Positions 1 to 12,615 of a stretch of 64,000 bases of DNA are shown here, one piece after another. The stretch is from Heligmosomoides polygyrus polygyrus. Its lineage: Eukaryota; Nematoda; Chromadorea; Rhabditida; Heligmosomidae. The number at the start of each line of letters is the position of its first letter. The first letter of the stretch is position 1. The notes beneath the pieces were generated by a model, which saw only the letters and a list, made by a program, of their open reading frames with translations, was not told where the DNA came from and did not search any database. A program made the position numbers and the translations under genes. The stretch is from positions 29,317,407-29,381,406 of the forward strand of contig OX377202.1 in NCBI GenBank assembly GCA_947396885.1. The letters run 5' to 3'.

Positions 1-7
1 GACGTTG

Positions 8-207
8 NNNNNNNNNNNNNNNNNNNNNNNNNNNNNNNNNNNNNNNNNNNNNNNNNNNNNNNNNNNNNNNNNNNNNNNNNNNNNNNNNNNNNNNNNNNNN
101 NNNNNNNNNNNNNNNNNNNNNNNNNNNNNNNNNNNNNNNNNNNNNNNNNNNNNNNNNNNNNNNNNNNNNNNNNNNNNNNNNNNNNNNNNNNNNNNNNNNN
201 NNNNNNN
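8..207. other. Assembly gap (200 N)
   Basis: Exactly 200 N, the same length as the second gap at 35958-36157. A shared round number points to a default scaffold-gap size, so the true missing length is unknown. It lies just upstream of a tandem array, which is a common reason for assembly breaks. Confidence 0.97.
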
Positions 208-379
208 CAAAACTCCCTAATCTAATCAATGTTAGAAGCTTTATGGAAAGCAATTTCATTTTGTGACGTTGCTCCTAGTTCTCAACAATTATTTCGTGGG
301 TCAATTCTTCGCATATGACCGACAAACTCAGGAAACGCAGTTGCCGGCATATAAACTCGGAGAGTTTTTGAAATCTTTG

Positions 380-1487
380 AAAACCCTTTGGAGTGCACCG
401 TAAACAATGCATACAGAATCGAACCTTTCAATCGAGGGGGGAGGGACAGCTTGTGGACTGAGCGTTTGGGGAGTTCTACCAGAAGTTTCCTACCGCCTTA
501 CTCAGGAGTTGCTTTAAGGCTGTCCAGCTGGCCTTTGGAGTGCGCCGTAAACAATGCATACAGAATCGAACCTTTCAATCGATGGGGAGGGACAGCTTGT
601 AGACTGAGCGGTTAGGGAGTTCTATCAGAAATATGCAGCCACCCTAGTCAGGAGTTGCTCCAAGGCTGTCCAGCTGGCCTTTAGAGTGCGTCGTAAACAA
701 TGCATACAGAATCGAACCTTTCAATCGAGGGGGAGGGACAGCTTGTAGACTGAGCGTTTGGGGAGTTTTGTCAGAAATTTGCAGCCGCCCTAGTCAGGAG
801 TTGCTCTAGGGCTGTCCAGCTAGCCTTTGGACTGCGCTGTGAACAATGCATACAGAATGGAACCTTTCAATCGAGTGGGCGCGACAGCTTGTGGACTGAG
901 CGTTTGGGGAGTTTCAGAAGTTTCCTACCGCTTTACTCCGGAGTTGGTTTAAGGCTGTCCAGCTGGCCTTTGGAGTGCGCAGTGAACAATGCATACAGAA
1001 TCGAATCTTTCAATCGAGGGGGAGGGACAGCTTGTAGACTGAGCGGTTAGGGAGTTTTATCAGAAATATGCAGCCACCCTAGTCAGGAGTTGCTCCAAGG
1101 CTGTCCAGCTGGCCTTTAGAGTGCGTCGTAAACAATGCATACAGAATCGAACCTTTCAATCGAGGGGGAGGGACAGCTTGTAGACTGAGCGTTTGGGGAG
1201 TTTTGTCAGAAATTTGCAGCCGCCCTAGTCAGGAGTTGCTCTAGGGCTGTCCAGCTAGCCTTTGGACTGCGCTGTGAACAATGCATACAGAATGGAACCT
1301 TTCAATCGAGTGGGCGCGACAGCTTGTGGACTGAGCGTTTGGGGAGTTTCAGAAGTTTCCTACCGCTTTACTCCGGAGTTGGTTTAAGGCTGTCCAGCTG
1401 GCCTTTGGAGTGCGCAGTGAACAATGCATACAGAATCGAATCTTTCAATCGAGGGGAGGGACAGCTTGTAGACTGAGCGTTGTGAAA
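380..1487 (+). repeat. Tandem array, ~146-bp unit with 435-bp higher-order repeat
   Basis: The core AACAATGCATACAGAATCG starts at 403, 550, 696, 842, 985, 1131, 1277 and 1420, giving spacings of 147, 146, 146, 143, 146, 146 and 143. Units 3-5 and 6-8 repeat as a block of 435 bp that is nearly identical over its length, so a three-unit block was duplicated after the single units had diverged. The array decays at about 1487. Related units occur around 30660-31040, 33840-34210 and 37050-37250. Open frames crossing it are not genes. Confidence 0.93.
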
Positions 1488-2740
1488 GTGAAGCGAGTTT
1501 GAGCAGTCTTTCTGGGATGCGCCACGCATCTAAACATTGTTAAAGCGTAAATGCGAAATGAAAAACACAAGCGTATAAGTATAACGGAGAGGTCGTAGTT
1601 GTCCAAACCTTGTTTGGTGTACTATTCTACTCCACCCTCGTTTGGAAGGATCAATATGGCGCCGCGGCACCGGAAGTGTGAAAACTGTAGTTAGGCGATT
1701 TATGGCGCTCTCAGATGGCGCGAGGGGTCACAGAGGCAGGAGAGTGGACTGGCTCTGGAACTAATCTGGGTCCCGACCAGGGCTATGGTACATTTGATTC
1801 GTGAAAAACCGGTACAAATGAACGTAAATTTGAAATCGAGCTATCCTTCGAGTCAGAATTAACTAGGTAATGGCCTAGTGGACAATTTTTTTGTTTTTAG
1901 ACATTTTTTAAAGTGACACTCAGTTAGCATTTGAGGTGAGTTTGCTCTGTAACTGGGTGGCAAAAATGTCCTCCGGGCCAGTCGAAATCCCACCTGTAGA
2001 AGACTATAAGGTGTATTCATAGGCCTCCAGATATCTACGTTCCTGTCTTCAGGGAAACCATTTTGTGCCACTTTAAGCCCACTTTAATGATACGAAAAGT
2101 GTACGGCTAACTACGAAGAAGTGTCATATGGGCAACTTTGGCAGTACAATCGCTAACAATTTCAACCTTGAAGGTTCCAACTTCGCAGCTTGATTTTCAC
2201 TCTCGCCTCCAACGTGACAAACGAGTATAAGCACATACAATCTTGATATGACGAAATTAGAGTCCTCCAAAGCGGAGGCATTTTCTGAAAATAACAACAA
2301 TTAAATTGTCGGGTCCTTTAAGGAAGTAGATCATTGTGATCGTGAAATACTAGGGAATCCAGAGAACTATGTGTGACTATGTATATAATGCAGAAACTAG
2401 GCTTTAAATGGCCGAATCTCTTCCTTCATTAGCCACTTGGGAGCTGTGGGTGTAATTATCTCCCGCGAGCACAGGGGTCAGCCGCGCCGGGCAGAAATTA
2501 GGTCACTGAACTACATTTCAGACGCTCGCTATGCGATTTTCAGCTCATCGGGAAGAGAGCTCGGCGCTGATCACGAATATGTCATTCAATTTGCAATGCG
2601 CTCAATTTGAAGAGCGCTACAGAAAAGCGGCGGAAAAGGCGGTTTTTTTCGCTTTTTCCGCCCAAAGACCAAAAGATAAGGCCGGTATTGTACTTCTACG
2701 GTATATCGTTGGAAGAACTTAATTCGTCATTGGCGTATAT
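1488..2740. other. No gene seen
   Basis: The first bases after the array still carry a few bases resembling the SINE-1 tail (TGGGATGCGCCACGC near 1515). The rest is AT-rich single-copy-looking sequence. Short open frames on both strands lack splice signals or coherent composition. Confidence 0.5.
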
Positions 2741-2790
2741 AACAACTTGCGGTGGTCAGTCGATAGGCAAGTCAATGTTTTGTCCCTGCT
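2741..2790 (-). repeat. SINE-1 fragment
   Basis: About 45 bp match the middle of the tRNA-derived SINE found throughout the window (the block reading ACTTGCGGTGG then AACAAGTCA in full copies). No head or tail survives. Confidence 0.55.
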
Positions 2791-4489
2791 AGAATATTTG
2801 CTTCTTAAGTGGTACATTTTTAAAAGTGATGAATTTAAACCGTTTCCCTATTCAGGGTTATGCCATTAGAAACGAGTTCCCTTGTTACGACGGCTGTGCT
2901 TGCTGAACAACCATCACACACTTTATGACGCGTGAAGGAATCAATGCGGAATCCATCATTGGTGTTTAAGATGTGAATCCTTTCAATAGGCTATTCAGCT
3001 TGCGAAGCGAATACGAATGGTTTATATACAAACCATATGTACAGCCTCCAGCTAGGCTACGACAGAAGAAGACAAAAAATGTGCGGAATACTGCGGCGAT
3101 GCAGCTGAGATGGCAAAATGCTCTAAGCAGATCAATCCAAACGAACAACAAACAAACAGAGTCAGACAATCCCTTAAAACTCTTTCCCAGACGTTTAGGC
3201 GCTACGGAACTATAACATCGTTATGACAGCGTTGCAACCTCATTATCACTGAACGTCGGCCTTGGATTTCATGCACAGTAACTAAAACGCAAGTTGGTAA
3301 GTGCTAATAAAAACGAGTGTCTCGCAAGAACTGAACATTGTTTATTTGCTGACTATGCTGCGCTATGTGTCAAAAATTTTACAAAGCCGGCTATACAGCT
3401 AAAATTTCTGGATTCTGGCTTTTCTCTTTTTCTGGCTTCTGAGGTGTTTCGACTGTACCGCGCTCGTTTTATAAATGGTCTTCAAAAGATCCACATTTTT
3501 TCCAGAAAACTTAGACCGAATCTGTAATATTGAGTTCAACAAATAAAGAAAAAGCTTTGTCCAGAAATGTGGAACTTTTTTACAAATTTGTTAATAACAA
3601 AGTTAAAACCACAAATATTACTATTATAATACTATTAGGCATTCTAACGGTGAGCCGTGTTTGACCGAAGTGGAGAAGGCCGAAGCATTTGCATCCTTTT
3701 TTAATGCATCTATACACATTACAATGAATGAAATATGGTCTGTATCTCATTTACTAAAGCGAAATTAGACTATTTGGATATACACAGTGGACGATTATAG
3801 TTTACAGAGCACTGTGTAGCTTGCCACTGCCACGTGTAGGTTTTTTGATAACATTACCTACATATCCATATAATTCCTAAAAAAACTGGGGTAATGCCAT
3901 TGCTTGAATTATTGCATAAATGTTCTTCCATGCGAAAGTCCCATCGGTGTGGCTTCATTGCCTCGCTAGACATATCTTTTAAAAAGTGTGCAAAATCGAC
4001 ATAAAAATTACGGACCGAGTGCGTAACTTCTTCCACTAGCAACATCGAAAGAATTTTTAGAATTGTATGATTATCTTCATAACAACAATCCAATTACTAA
4101 TCATCAGCACGGTTTCTAGCAGATGAAATCGACATTAACAGTCGTGATGTCCTATACTTCCACTTAGAATCTAATTTTTGACTCTTGTTGTTATGTTACC
4201 GCTTGCTATATAGACCTACTAAGGGTTTCGTCTCCGTTCCGCTATGCTTTCCGTCCAAAAACATCGAGCGTACGCACTTTATGAATTCTTGTTAAGTAAA
4301 ACGTATAAGTGCACTAGACTGAAGTTCTAATTCTAATTCAAACCATGTGTAGATGTTATCCTGCTTTACCTCTCTTAGCTCTACACATGAAAAATTACTG
4401 CGATGAGAGAAGTGAAGCTGTGCTACAGACATCATCCCGAGGATCAATGTAGGGAAGGAAACTGTAGCACGTCTTAGACGCCGAGATGC
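2791..4489. other. No supported gene
   Basis: AT-rich sequence. A 79-codon minus-strand frame at 3854-4093 has an acidic, mixed composition that could be an exon or a retroelement scrap, but no acceptor or neighbouring exon supports it. The plus-strand frame at 3294-3527 shows nothing recognisable. Confidence 0.4.
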
Positions 4490-4565
4490 TGTGATCGATG
4501 CTGTCGTCCCGTTGATCATCGACTTACTCGAGCGGGCCCCAGCAGCATCTCCAATCGTCCCTGAG
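4490..4565 (-). mobile_element. RTE-type retrotransposon, 3' end scrap
   Basis: Read on the minus strand, this carries the last residues of an RTE-clade reverse transcriptase reading frame (a DDQR-like end just before GATCAACGGGACGA). The same end is better preserved at 35605-35957 and the nucleotide match between the two is obvious. Only about 70 bp survive here. Confidence 0.55.
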
Positions 4566-5014
4566 ATGCCAATTTCATTCAGACGCCAAGATACAGGTTC
4601 TTAATACATCTATAGCTAGCTCAAGTAGGGCTGGAATTGGTATAGCTCATGGTTTATTAGGCCTGATGTGATTTATGCGGTGGATAAATAACGTGGTTGA
4701 CCTCTAACTTGCTACAAATTGATCAAGTAGCGTTAGAATCAAATGGCTTGAGTTAAAAAACCACTTATATTTTGAAAGTTCTTTTAAAAACATTTTTACT
4801 TTGAAATATACGCCTTAGAATACCTTAGAGAATAATCCCTTATTGCGGTGTATAAACAACAATCAAATACGTCATTATACTAGTGCAAGTAAAATAAAAA
4901 TGGTGGAAAAACAGTAATGATCTGTTTCACGGTAGGTGCCTCCACTCAACTCAGCTGGCTGACTGTATCTTTGACTGGAATTTGGCTTTAAATAAGATTT
5001 CATTGATGTCTATA

Positions 5015-5895
5015 TTTTGAATTGTTAAGAGCGTTTGACAAATTTAACCACGAAAACTTCTTTGTAAACTTTACCAACCGGGCGTTAGAGGGCTGATTTT
5101 AGAACGGCTGCGCTCATATTCGTACAGAAGGCTTATGCGTGTTAAGGTTGGAAGTTCTTTTTCAAGATGCTATGATTGCAATAGTGGCGTTCCTCAGGGT
5201 GGAGTATTATCGCCAGTCCTTTCCTTGCGTACACCTGCAACTTCCAACAATCTTAGTCACACACCCTCAAGTGAAAGTACAGATGTATGATGCTGATATA
5301 AAGATTTATGGTACCTACAACAGTGACGATAAAACACAAGTTTGCCAAGCATTATCACAATCCACAGATATGATGATAAAGTGGTCTAAAACTTGGAAAA
5401 TACCAGTGAACCTTTCCAAAACCATGGTATTTCATCTCGAGAGTTTCCCACCCATAGAACTCAAATTTAACAATAGATAGCTACCATCCATAACGGGACC
5501 CCGTGACCTAGGTGTTTTCCTGGACCGGAAGTTGAAATTCTCGAATCATATTGATATTACGGTGCGAAAAGCATTTTCTACCCCCTTTTTTAGGAGTCTG
5601 AAATGTAACGATAGTTTAATTCCTGTCACATTGTATAAGAATTACGTCATCCCAATTTTGGCCTATTGCTCTCAAGTTTGGAGCCCTTGCACAAAATAGA
5701 GTCAGGAAAAAATTGAAAAAGTTCAAAAGACATTTACAAAAATCTTGTTCTTCAGGTGCTTCCCAAATACCACAAGTACTAGAATAATTCCCGGATATGT
5801 GGAGATGCTCATAATCTTCAACGTCAAAAGTCTATTTTTATAGGCGTGTCTTCAACGATTTAACTTCTGTTTGTGTTTCAAAGTCCTCAAGGGTG
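5015..5895 (+). mobile_element. CR1-like non-LTR retrotransposon, broken reverse transcriptase
   Basis: Conceptual translation in shifting frames gives the usual order of a CR1/Jockey-type reverse transcriptase: an AFDK palm block near 5030, a GVPQGGVLSP block near 5180, a tyrosine-aspartate box near 5290, a WKIPVNLSKT block near 5395, and a DLGVFLDRKLKFS thumb block near 5500, ending in the usual region that reads through VQK. Several frameshifts and stops break it (for example the stops at 5478 and 5698). The normally invariant YADD box reads YDAD, so it is catalytically dead. The longest uninterrupted frame is 5139-5480. The upstream endonuclease is not visible. Family assignment is from motif memory, not a search. 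Confidence 0.82.
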
Positions 5896-7049
5896 AGTCA
5901 AGCTGAAAGCTAGCAAGTGCTGGGTTTTTGTGCCATCGCAAGGTCGTCATGATAAGTACTGCTTTTACTATCTCAAGAAAAAGAAAAAATAAGGAGGCGA
6001 TTTTCCATTCACATTTTTCATATTGGAGCTCGTTGGTTGCAAATGCTGCCTCCTACCTTACTTGAAGCGCCCAATCACAAGATTATTCGAGGTAAACTGA
6101 AAAATTAACTTTCTTTCTACACTCCACATCCCTGACTTAAGTTGGAGTAGGAGCATTTTTCATTTTTTTACTTTTTTTGATTTTTTGGTTTTTTTTGTTT
6201 TCTAGAATTTTTTTTTCGTATTTTCTCTTCATGTTTTTTCATTCATCAGTATCAGTAGGTTCTTCATTATACATACACATATTTCATTAAATATTCTTAT
6301 CTTCTTATTTTGCTTTTTTTCACTTGTTTGGTGTTTCCTAGCTGCTATTCGTTTTAGTTCTCTTTTCTTTTGGTTTTTTTCTTATTGCTCTACTTTCATT
6401 TTTCTTGAGAGATCGGCCTTATATGAGAGGTCAGATTGAGTGTTCATACAACTCTTCTGTTGTTTCTCCACCAACCATAAGGTATGAGATTTGTTGGAGT
6501 TGACGGACCTACTAAGTTGGTATCCGAAGCCGATCCCACGACTTGCAGTGTTGGTGGTCCAGGCTTTTCTCCTTCAAATTCTCATCCTACCTCGCCTCAC
6601 CCCTCTTCAATCCTATTCAATTTTTCTAAAAGATTTTTTTGCAGAATTTGCCGGATTTTTCTCTTCTTATTCGCACTCCGCCCTAACTTCTTTGTAGAAA
6701 TGTAGTTAAGTCAGTTAACTAATTTCATGTTGTGTCGCAGATGGCTTTTAAATTCTTGTTTCTCACATTGTGTTTTGTGCGACTTACCATGTCCATGTTG
6801 TTTTTTTTTGTGCGCACTATATTGTGCAAACAAATAAGTAAATATTGCGACCGAATATCGTTGAGAAGGTGTAGACAGGCATGTATAACCAACCATGTGG
6901 CGGGCGTCGATACTACTTTGAGCGAATATCTAAAACTGTTGCCGAACAACCCCTCTTTCTAAGAGCTATAGTACATCAAACTTTTCCAATTTCTTTTTGA
7001 AGATAAAACTGTTCCTAGACTGCAGAATATCTAAAAGTAGAACTCCCAA
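5896..7049. other. T-rich low-complexity stretch, no gene
   Basis: 6150-6420 is strongly T-rich on the plus strand with many TTTTTT runs. 6484-6962 contains overlapping open frames on both strands that are hydrophobic only because of the T-rich composition. No splice signals or motifs were found. Confidence 0.5.
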
Positions 7050-8860
7050 CTATAGCGCAACTCTGAAGAACAAAAAGTTTAACAACTTGGTACAACGTAT
7101 GCTTGGAAAACGTGGGTAGTGCAAGTTGAACCCACCAATACGATCACTGCACGGCCTGAAAATGCAGTATTTGCTAGGCGATATTTTTATTTCCCTACGT
7201 AATATGCGAAAGCAAAGTACCAGATTTGCTACTGCTCTTCTGCACTGCAAAATTTTGAGCCCCAGCGTTTTCAAACGATGTTGGTAATTCCGTACATGAA
7301 TATCACCAAAATTTATACTGGTTCGGTAGAAAACCAATTTAGTGAAGGTTTTCTGCCTTTTCAAGTTGCAAAGTGTGCTTTTTAGACGGGTTCCACGATT
7401 GTAAGCAATACTAAAGATGTTTTGTATAAGCGTGAGAAGCCCTGGATTGTTAGAATGAATATTGCGGAAAAGCGAGAAGAGAGCGACATACGCTTTGCCC
7501 CACACTGCTGATTTGATCGCAAAATGATAGCTTATAGTCTATATTCACTCCTAGGTCTTTCGCTGTAGTAACAATATTTAAGATAATCCTATTAACGTTA
7601 TAATTCCTTGTGGGTCCACATCCAATGTGCATGGCAAGGGATTTGTCGAAGTTCACTGCCAAATTCCACAAGATTCTACTATTGTACTTTAGAAATAGTT
7701 TTCTCAAATTCAAAGCAGACTTCGTTTGAGTTCTAACTATTTTAAAATTTATACACCTTGACGTTGTGAGCGCAAAGTTGCACTTTAACAGAATGGGATG
7801 TAGAAAGGAATTTTGAAAGATCCGCGTATGAATTAGGAAGAGTTACGGTGATAAATAGGCATCTACGTTGTCAGATACCTCTAGTACATTGAAGGTGAGT
7901 GAGAATTCATTCCCAGCTCTAACAGTCTTATGCCTCTCAACTACTACAAAGTAAATCAGCTCAGAAAGTTACCATATATATCTAATACCTTAAACTTGTC
8001 AACCAACTTGAGTGATTTGCTTTGTCAAAACGCTAGACGCATCTAGATATATGAGATCAATTGGCATTCACCGAGTGACTAACTTCCAATCGAACGAGGT
8101 GTAAACAACATTTGTAGCCGTTGAAAGTCCTGTGGCGAACTCATTTTGCTCAGAAGGAAGAAGCCGGAACTTGTCAATTCACGACAGAAGTTTCTGTTGA
8201 ACAATTTTTTCCAATACTTTAATAGGTCTTGAAATAGGTAATAGGTGGACGCGTGTAGCGCAGTCGGAGGAGGCGCGACTGTCGCGTGCTCCCGATACCA
8301 GGTTCCTGGTTCGGATTTCCCGCCCAGGCCAACCAAGCCTTCCATCCCTTCGGGGTCGGTGAATTGGTACCAGACTTGTCTGGGAAGGATAAAGCGCTGA
8401 CTTGTTCATCGGCTTTCCACCGCAAGTCATTGTATGGCCAAATACGCATTCATGTCGCCTCCACGACATCCTGTAGGAGTAGGATGCGCTGGCGCATCCC
8501 AGAAGGGATTGAGTAACGCCGTCCTTTATCCTTTATCCTTTTACTTTAACAAGTAGATGTCGGACTAATGCTAGTAGGACGATACTGAGACACTAGCTGA
8601 GCACTAGTGTTCTTTGGAATTGCTGTAAATAACGCATCTTTCCAAACATCTGGCACTTCAACGAACATCATCAAAGCGTTGAAAATGAATGCCAGGAAAG
8701 AGAATTGGCGCATTTTTAAGACGCTATGAGAGGAATGCCATCGTATGGTTCAGTTATAGAAGGCTTAATGCGCTTGAGAATTTTGCAGAAATCAGAAGGG
8801 TGTAAACAAACGTCACGTAATCGGTGTCAGCTGTGGTCAAACGAGGCATAGAGTTCTAAT
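7050..8860 (-). mobile_element. Second CR1-like retrotransposon remnant, interrupted by a SINE
   Basis: Reading the minus strand from 8860 down to 7050 gives successive reverse-transcriptase blocks in different frames: a DGIPL-type block near 8740, the P..WK.A then YRPTSIS block at 8680-8575, a VLEKIVQQKLLS block at 8215-8180, a DLIYLDAS block near 8060, an LFLI block near 7860, a VNFDKSLAMHIG block near 7640, a DLGVNIDYKLSF block near 7550, and the C-terminal YQHRLKTLGL...RR block near 7270. Stops and frameshifts are frequent and the position of the YADD box reads CAHN, so the enzyme is dead. The copy at 5015-5895 is on the opposite strand and covers a smaller part. Confidence 0.82.
8248..8545 (+). 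mobile_element. SINE-1, full-length tRNA-derived copy
   Basis: This is a good type copy of the family. The head has an RNA polymerase III A box (TAGCGCAGTCGG, 8255-8266) and B box (GGTTCGGATTT, 8308-8318). A unique body of about 200 bp follows, then a tail of repeated CTTTATCC/TCCTTTATCC units at 8521-8541. Length is about 295 bp with no coding capacity. It splits the CR1-like remnant between its YRP block and its VLEKI block, so it inserted after that element. Open frames through it occur in every copy and are not genes. Confidence 0.9.
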
Positions 8861-9048
8861 GTTTCCACGTAGTAGATTCATCAAAATAGATACCTCCAAA
8901 GAAGCCTCCCAGTGCAATTGCTTTACTTTTGCCAGTGAGACAACAGGAGCCATCTGTACCAGTAAAACTAGGAATACGCGCACAGTTCTTCATGCTGTTT
9001 CTTATAGTATAAAGGTGAAGCATTCTCAAAGAACTTTCAGGTCAAACA

Positions 9049-9150
9049 TGCATTCAACTCGCCTCCACAACACACTATAGAAAAAAAATTCGTGGCGCAT
9101 CCCAAAGAGGATTGAATAACGTCCTTTATCTTTTTATTCTTTATTTCAAA
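9049..9150 (+). repeat. SINE-1 3' fragment
   Basis: Contains the CGCCTCCAC...GTGGCGCATCCCA...CCTTTATC end of the SINE, with a short A-rich interruption at 9081-9089. The tRNA-like head is missing. Confidence 0.75.
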
Positions 9151-10845
9151 TAAGCTCTTCTAAACAATTATCTTCTAAATAGTTATTGATTAATTATAAA
9201 TGAGCTATGATTAGTTAATTAACTATTGTCATTCATACACCTGAAAGCGTTTGTTGGGGGAGAATTTGTTCACTGTATATTTGTATTCAAACAATAAGTT
9301 TTAGATCACCAATAAATTGTGTGCATTTCCACTATGGAGAACACCTTTTATTTTTGTAGACAGATACCATTATCAGGTATCATTATCTTACCAATTATAT
9401 AGTAAGAGTTGTTAACAAGTAATCCAACATATAAATAATGTCTTTCTTAATATACATACAATCTTTAGTTACCGAAACGAAACTTCATCGCTATAAAAGC
9501 ATCTGTATTTTTTAACCACCAGAAATTTTTATTCGAATTCTTAGAGAAAATTTTGATAATTTCCATTACCTTTGGAAACCAAGTTGAATTATATGTGTAA
9601 TGCAGTGCAAATTGAATGAGATACCTCGGTATCGTTGATAGTCCAGAGTGTTTTGATACAACCTTTATTGGGCGTATCATACAAAGTTTTTATAGGCTTC
9701 CTTACCTGCTCGAGTGTAGTCATAAGCTCGTCAGCTAAGGATTTAAGTGCACTGTTTATTTGCACCTGTTATAAGCCTAAATTCAGAAGGAATTTTAACT
9801 TTGGGTATACAGTAAATTAAAGGAGCTATGCGCACTCGTCTTATCAGGTTCCTAATGGATGTGATTCAAAATGTTGAGATGCTTCTCAATGATGCTATCA
9901 ACAGATACGTTAGATTTATCATATGCATCTTAAGAGCTATTGTTCACTATTTACTGTTTGTTTGTCGTCTATTTCTCTTTATACTATACCGTAGTAGGAC
10001 TGTTTACAGATGGTACCGCAGTTATCACATGCTTAGAGAACAAAACACGAAAGAACTTTTGATAACGCAAGCATCCAATTTAGGGTTGTTAGCACAGAGT
10101 GCTCTACAAGGTTTTTTCTTATCCAAACGTCTTCTATATTTCGTTCCTCAAAGATCTTACTGTACGTCGTTTAAATTGCACTAAGCTTAAGCGAATTGAG
10201 TTGATATCTATTTGATTTTTAAATTTAACGATATTTTCGTGGAATAGATTATGCCAGACGTTCAATGTCTACAGTAGTAAGTTTCGGCGGTAATCTAAAT
10301 TTCGTTCCTTTAGTTAGTATTTCATGATTTTTCAAGCCTTTGATGATTTCCATCTCACCTGTTAAAACATGATTGTCACAAGGATCTATGCTTTTTTTAT
10401 AATTAATTTAATTTTAATAATTCAATTTTTATGAAAGGTACGTCTTAGGGTATTAAACGTTTTTTTAATGATTGGCGTCTTCCTGCGGTTGACTGGCATT
10501 TCTCCCCTTCTCCCTTTTTCGTTTAGTTCAGCAAGCATCGTTCCTGTTTCAGCGTTACAGTATGATGTCTTCTACAAAATGAAGATGAGGGGAATTTTTC
10601 ATTCACACAGGTGCTCTTCTCGTCTCAGTTGAGCGATTTCATGATCCAGTGCAGCACTACACTGATTAGCTTCGATTAAACGGTGTCACGCTGTCGCTCC
10701 CGTAACCAGTGATTATCGCATAATATAGCCAATGGTGTAAAATGTGAAGATCGTGCTGAATGTTTCTTTTTTTCGATTAAAAAAATAAAGAGGTTCAGTC
10801 AGTCTGTACCCCACGATCTTGCGCTTGAAGAGAGCGGGTATAAGG
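9151..10845. other. AT-rich, no supported gene
   Basis: The 118-codon plus-strand frame at 9828-10184 starts with a real ATG and contains a Leu/Phe/Ile/Tyr-rich middle (residues about 28-55) that could be a membrane segment, but nothing around it resembles a promoter, splice site or homologue I know. The AT-rich base composition alone would produce such hydrophobic residues. Confidence 0.4.
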
Positions 10846-11135
10846 ATAAGGATAAAGGACGGCGTTACTCAATCCCTTCTGGGATGCGCCAGCGGATTCT
10901 ACTTCTACGGGATGTCGTGGAGGCGACATGAATGCGTATTTGGCCATACAATGACTTGCGGTGGCCAGCCCATGAACAAGTCAGCGCTCTATCCTTCCCA
11001 GACAAGTCTGGTACCAATTCACCGACTCCGGAGGGATGGAAGGTTTGGTTGGCCTGGGCGGGAAATCCGAACCAGGAACCTGGTATCGGGTGCACGCGAA
11101 AGTCGCGCCTCCTCCGACTGCGCTACACGCGCCCC
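10846..11135 (-). mobile_element. SINE-1, near full-length copy
   Basis: Reverse-orientation copy starting (on the plus strand) with the GGATAAGGATAAAGGACGGCG tail and ending with the A box complement CCGACTGCGCTACACGCG near 11120-11135. It is nearly identical to the 8248-8545 copy, so both are young or evolving slowly. Confidence 0.9.
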
Positions 11136-12528
11136 AAAGAGAGCGGGTATAATATATTATATGCCGACGGCAACCTTTGGCTTCTACCCTATCTCAAAAA
11201 GAACGAACTCCATTCCAAAAATAATTTATGCAATATAAAGCAAGGACCTGGACGAATGCTAGAGGTTGTGCAAAATTTTTGAGCAAAAACTAGCCTCTCC
11301 TTAGTAACGCAAACCTACAGACCATTTCCAGTGGATTACCTTTGGTATTTGATTGCCTACTGCTATAGTGCTTCACAATAGAATCATATAAGCAAGACGA
11401 GTCCAGATGAAAGAAGAACACGACGGTGGGTATTTGGTAACAAAGGGTGAAAATCGGATGGAAATATGTTTATCTGCTCTGGTAAATAAAGTGTTTCTAA
11501 TCATTCGAGCGACAATTCTAAAAAACGATGCGTTAATTTTCCCGTTCAAAAACTGTAGCATTTGAAATTTGAAAGCTATATTTTTTCTACCAAATCAGCA
11601 AGTACGCCGCTTTTGCAGCGTTGACGTATCTGGTTTCCTTAAAAAACATTCAAAGGTGTGCCAGGGAATATAGAAAATGTATTGCAACAGTTCATAACCT
11701 CTAACTTCGTAATTTTTTCACGGAAAATTAATACTACTAGTGGCTTCGGCAGAGTTAGGTCAATTGCAACAGGCATTATCCTAACTAATATACATATATG
11801 AGGGTGAAAGGAGCCATTGGAAACTAGAAGTTGAAAATGGCGGCAGCTTTCGGTCCGACCTAATATATTTCCGTTTTCCTTAACGATATGCTATAATTCT
11901 CAGGGGACTTGCATCTACTGACTTTACAGGCATAGAACAGCTCCCTCTGAGCCGGTTTTTTTCCACCATGCTCTTCCTGGATGTGGTTTCGTAAGTTTGA
12001 CAGTTGGACAATGCGAAGTAAATTTCTAGGTTAGTATTTGAAGATGGCTTGAAGCAACAGAGTGTGGTCTCTCTCCACGTATTTTAGCGAATACGACAAG
12101 AGTAGCTAAGCGTTTGTGTTTGTAAATTCAGCTGATGGGTTTTCAATGAGTGAAAACACACTAGTAGCTCGATATTTATTCGAACAATATCGCAATATTA
12201 CATCAAATGAGTGGGGACAGTCAGATGTCGAACTGCAACAAAGCGTCTCTACGTGGACAGCCATCTTCTTCTTGAGAAGAAGTGCTTCAGAGACTTTTGG
12301 GGGCAGAGTGCAGAAGACTAGGCCAGGAGCTAAGCGTTGTGACTGTTCTCATCAATTATTTGAACACACACACATTAAAACATACACAGGGTTTCATTAC
12401 CGAACAGCAAAGGAATACGGGGTTTAGGTAGGCCAAAAGATACGTGGTCATCTCGTCGCAATTATTAGCATCATGTATCATTATGTAACAGTGAAAACAA
12501 AATCATCTAACCCGCACACAATAAAGGG
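11136..12528. other. 3' flank of the minus-strand gene, no other gene seen
   Basis: AT-rich. The frame at 12116-12427 (plus) has no motif. A clear AATAAA polyadenylation signal for the gene ending at 12529 was not found within the next ~60 bases on the minus strand; AATAAT occurs. Confidence 0.4.
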
Positions 12529-12615
12529 TCACGATTCACGGAAATGTACAAGGGCGGCTGGCCCAAAGCGGCGGCCATACTCTGTAGAGTTGGCGGGGTC
12601 GGGAGATTTCGGCGA
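12529..12615 (-). CDS. Terminal exon of the minus-strand gene
   Basis: 87 nt, phase 0, 28 residues then TGA. It begins after CATATCTCTAG on the minus strand, where the preceding codon in frame would be a stop, which is what an intron end should look like. The peptide is polar and proline-rich (SPKSPDPANSTEYG...) and ends HFRES. It is separated from the previous exon by a 264-bp intron. Confidence 0.72.
   Translation of the reverse strand, partial: SPKSPDPANSTEYGRRFGPAALVHFRES

Noticed and set aside
10819..11282. Overlapping plus-strand frames of 116-139 codons
   Set aside because: They are the antisense translation of a SINE-1 copy; the same peptides recur at 8179-8469, 56520-56825 and 61080-61349.
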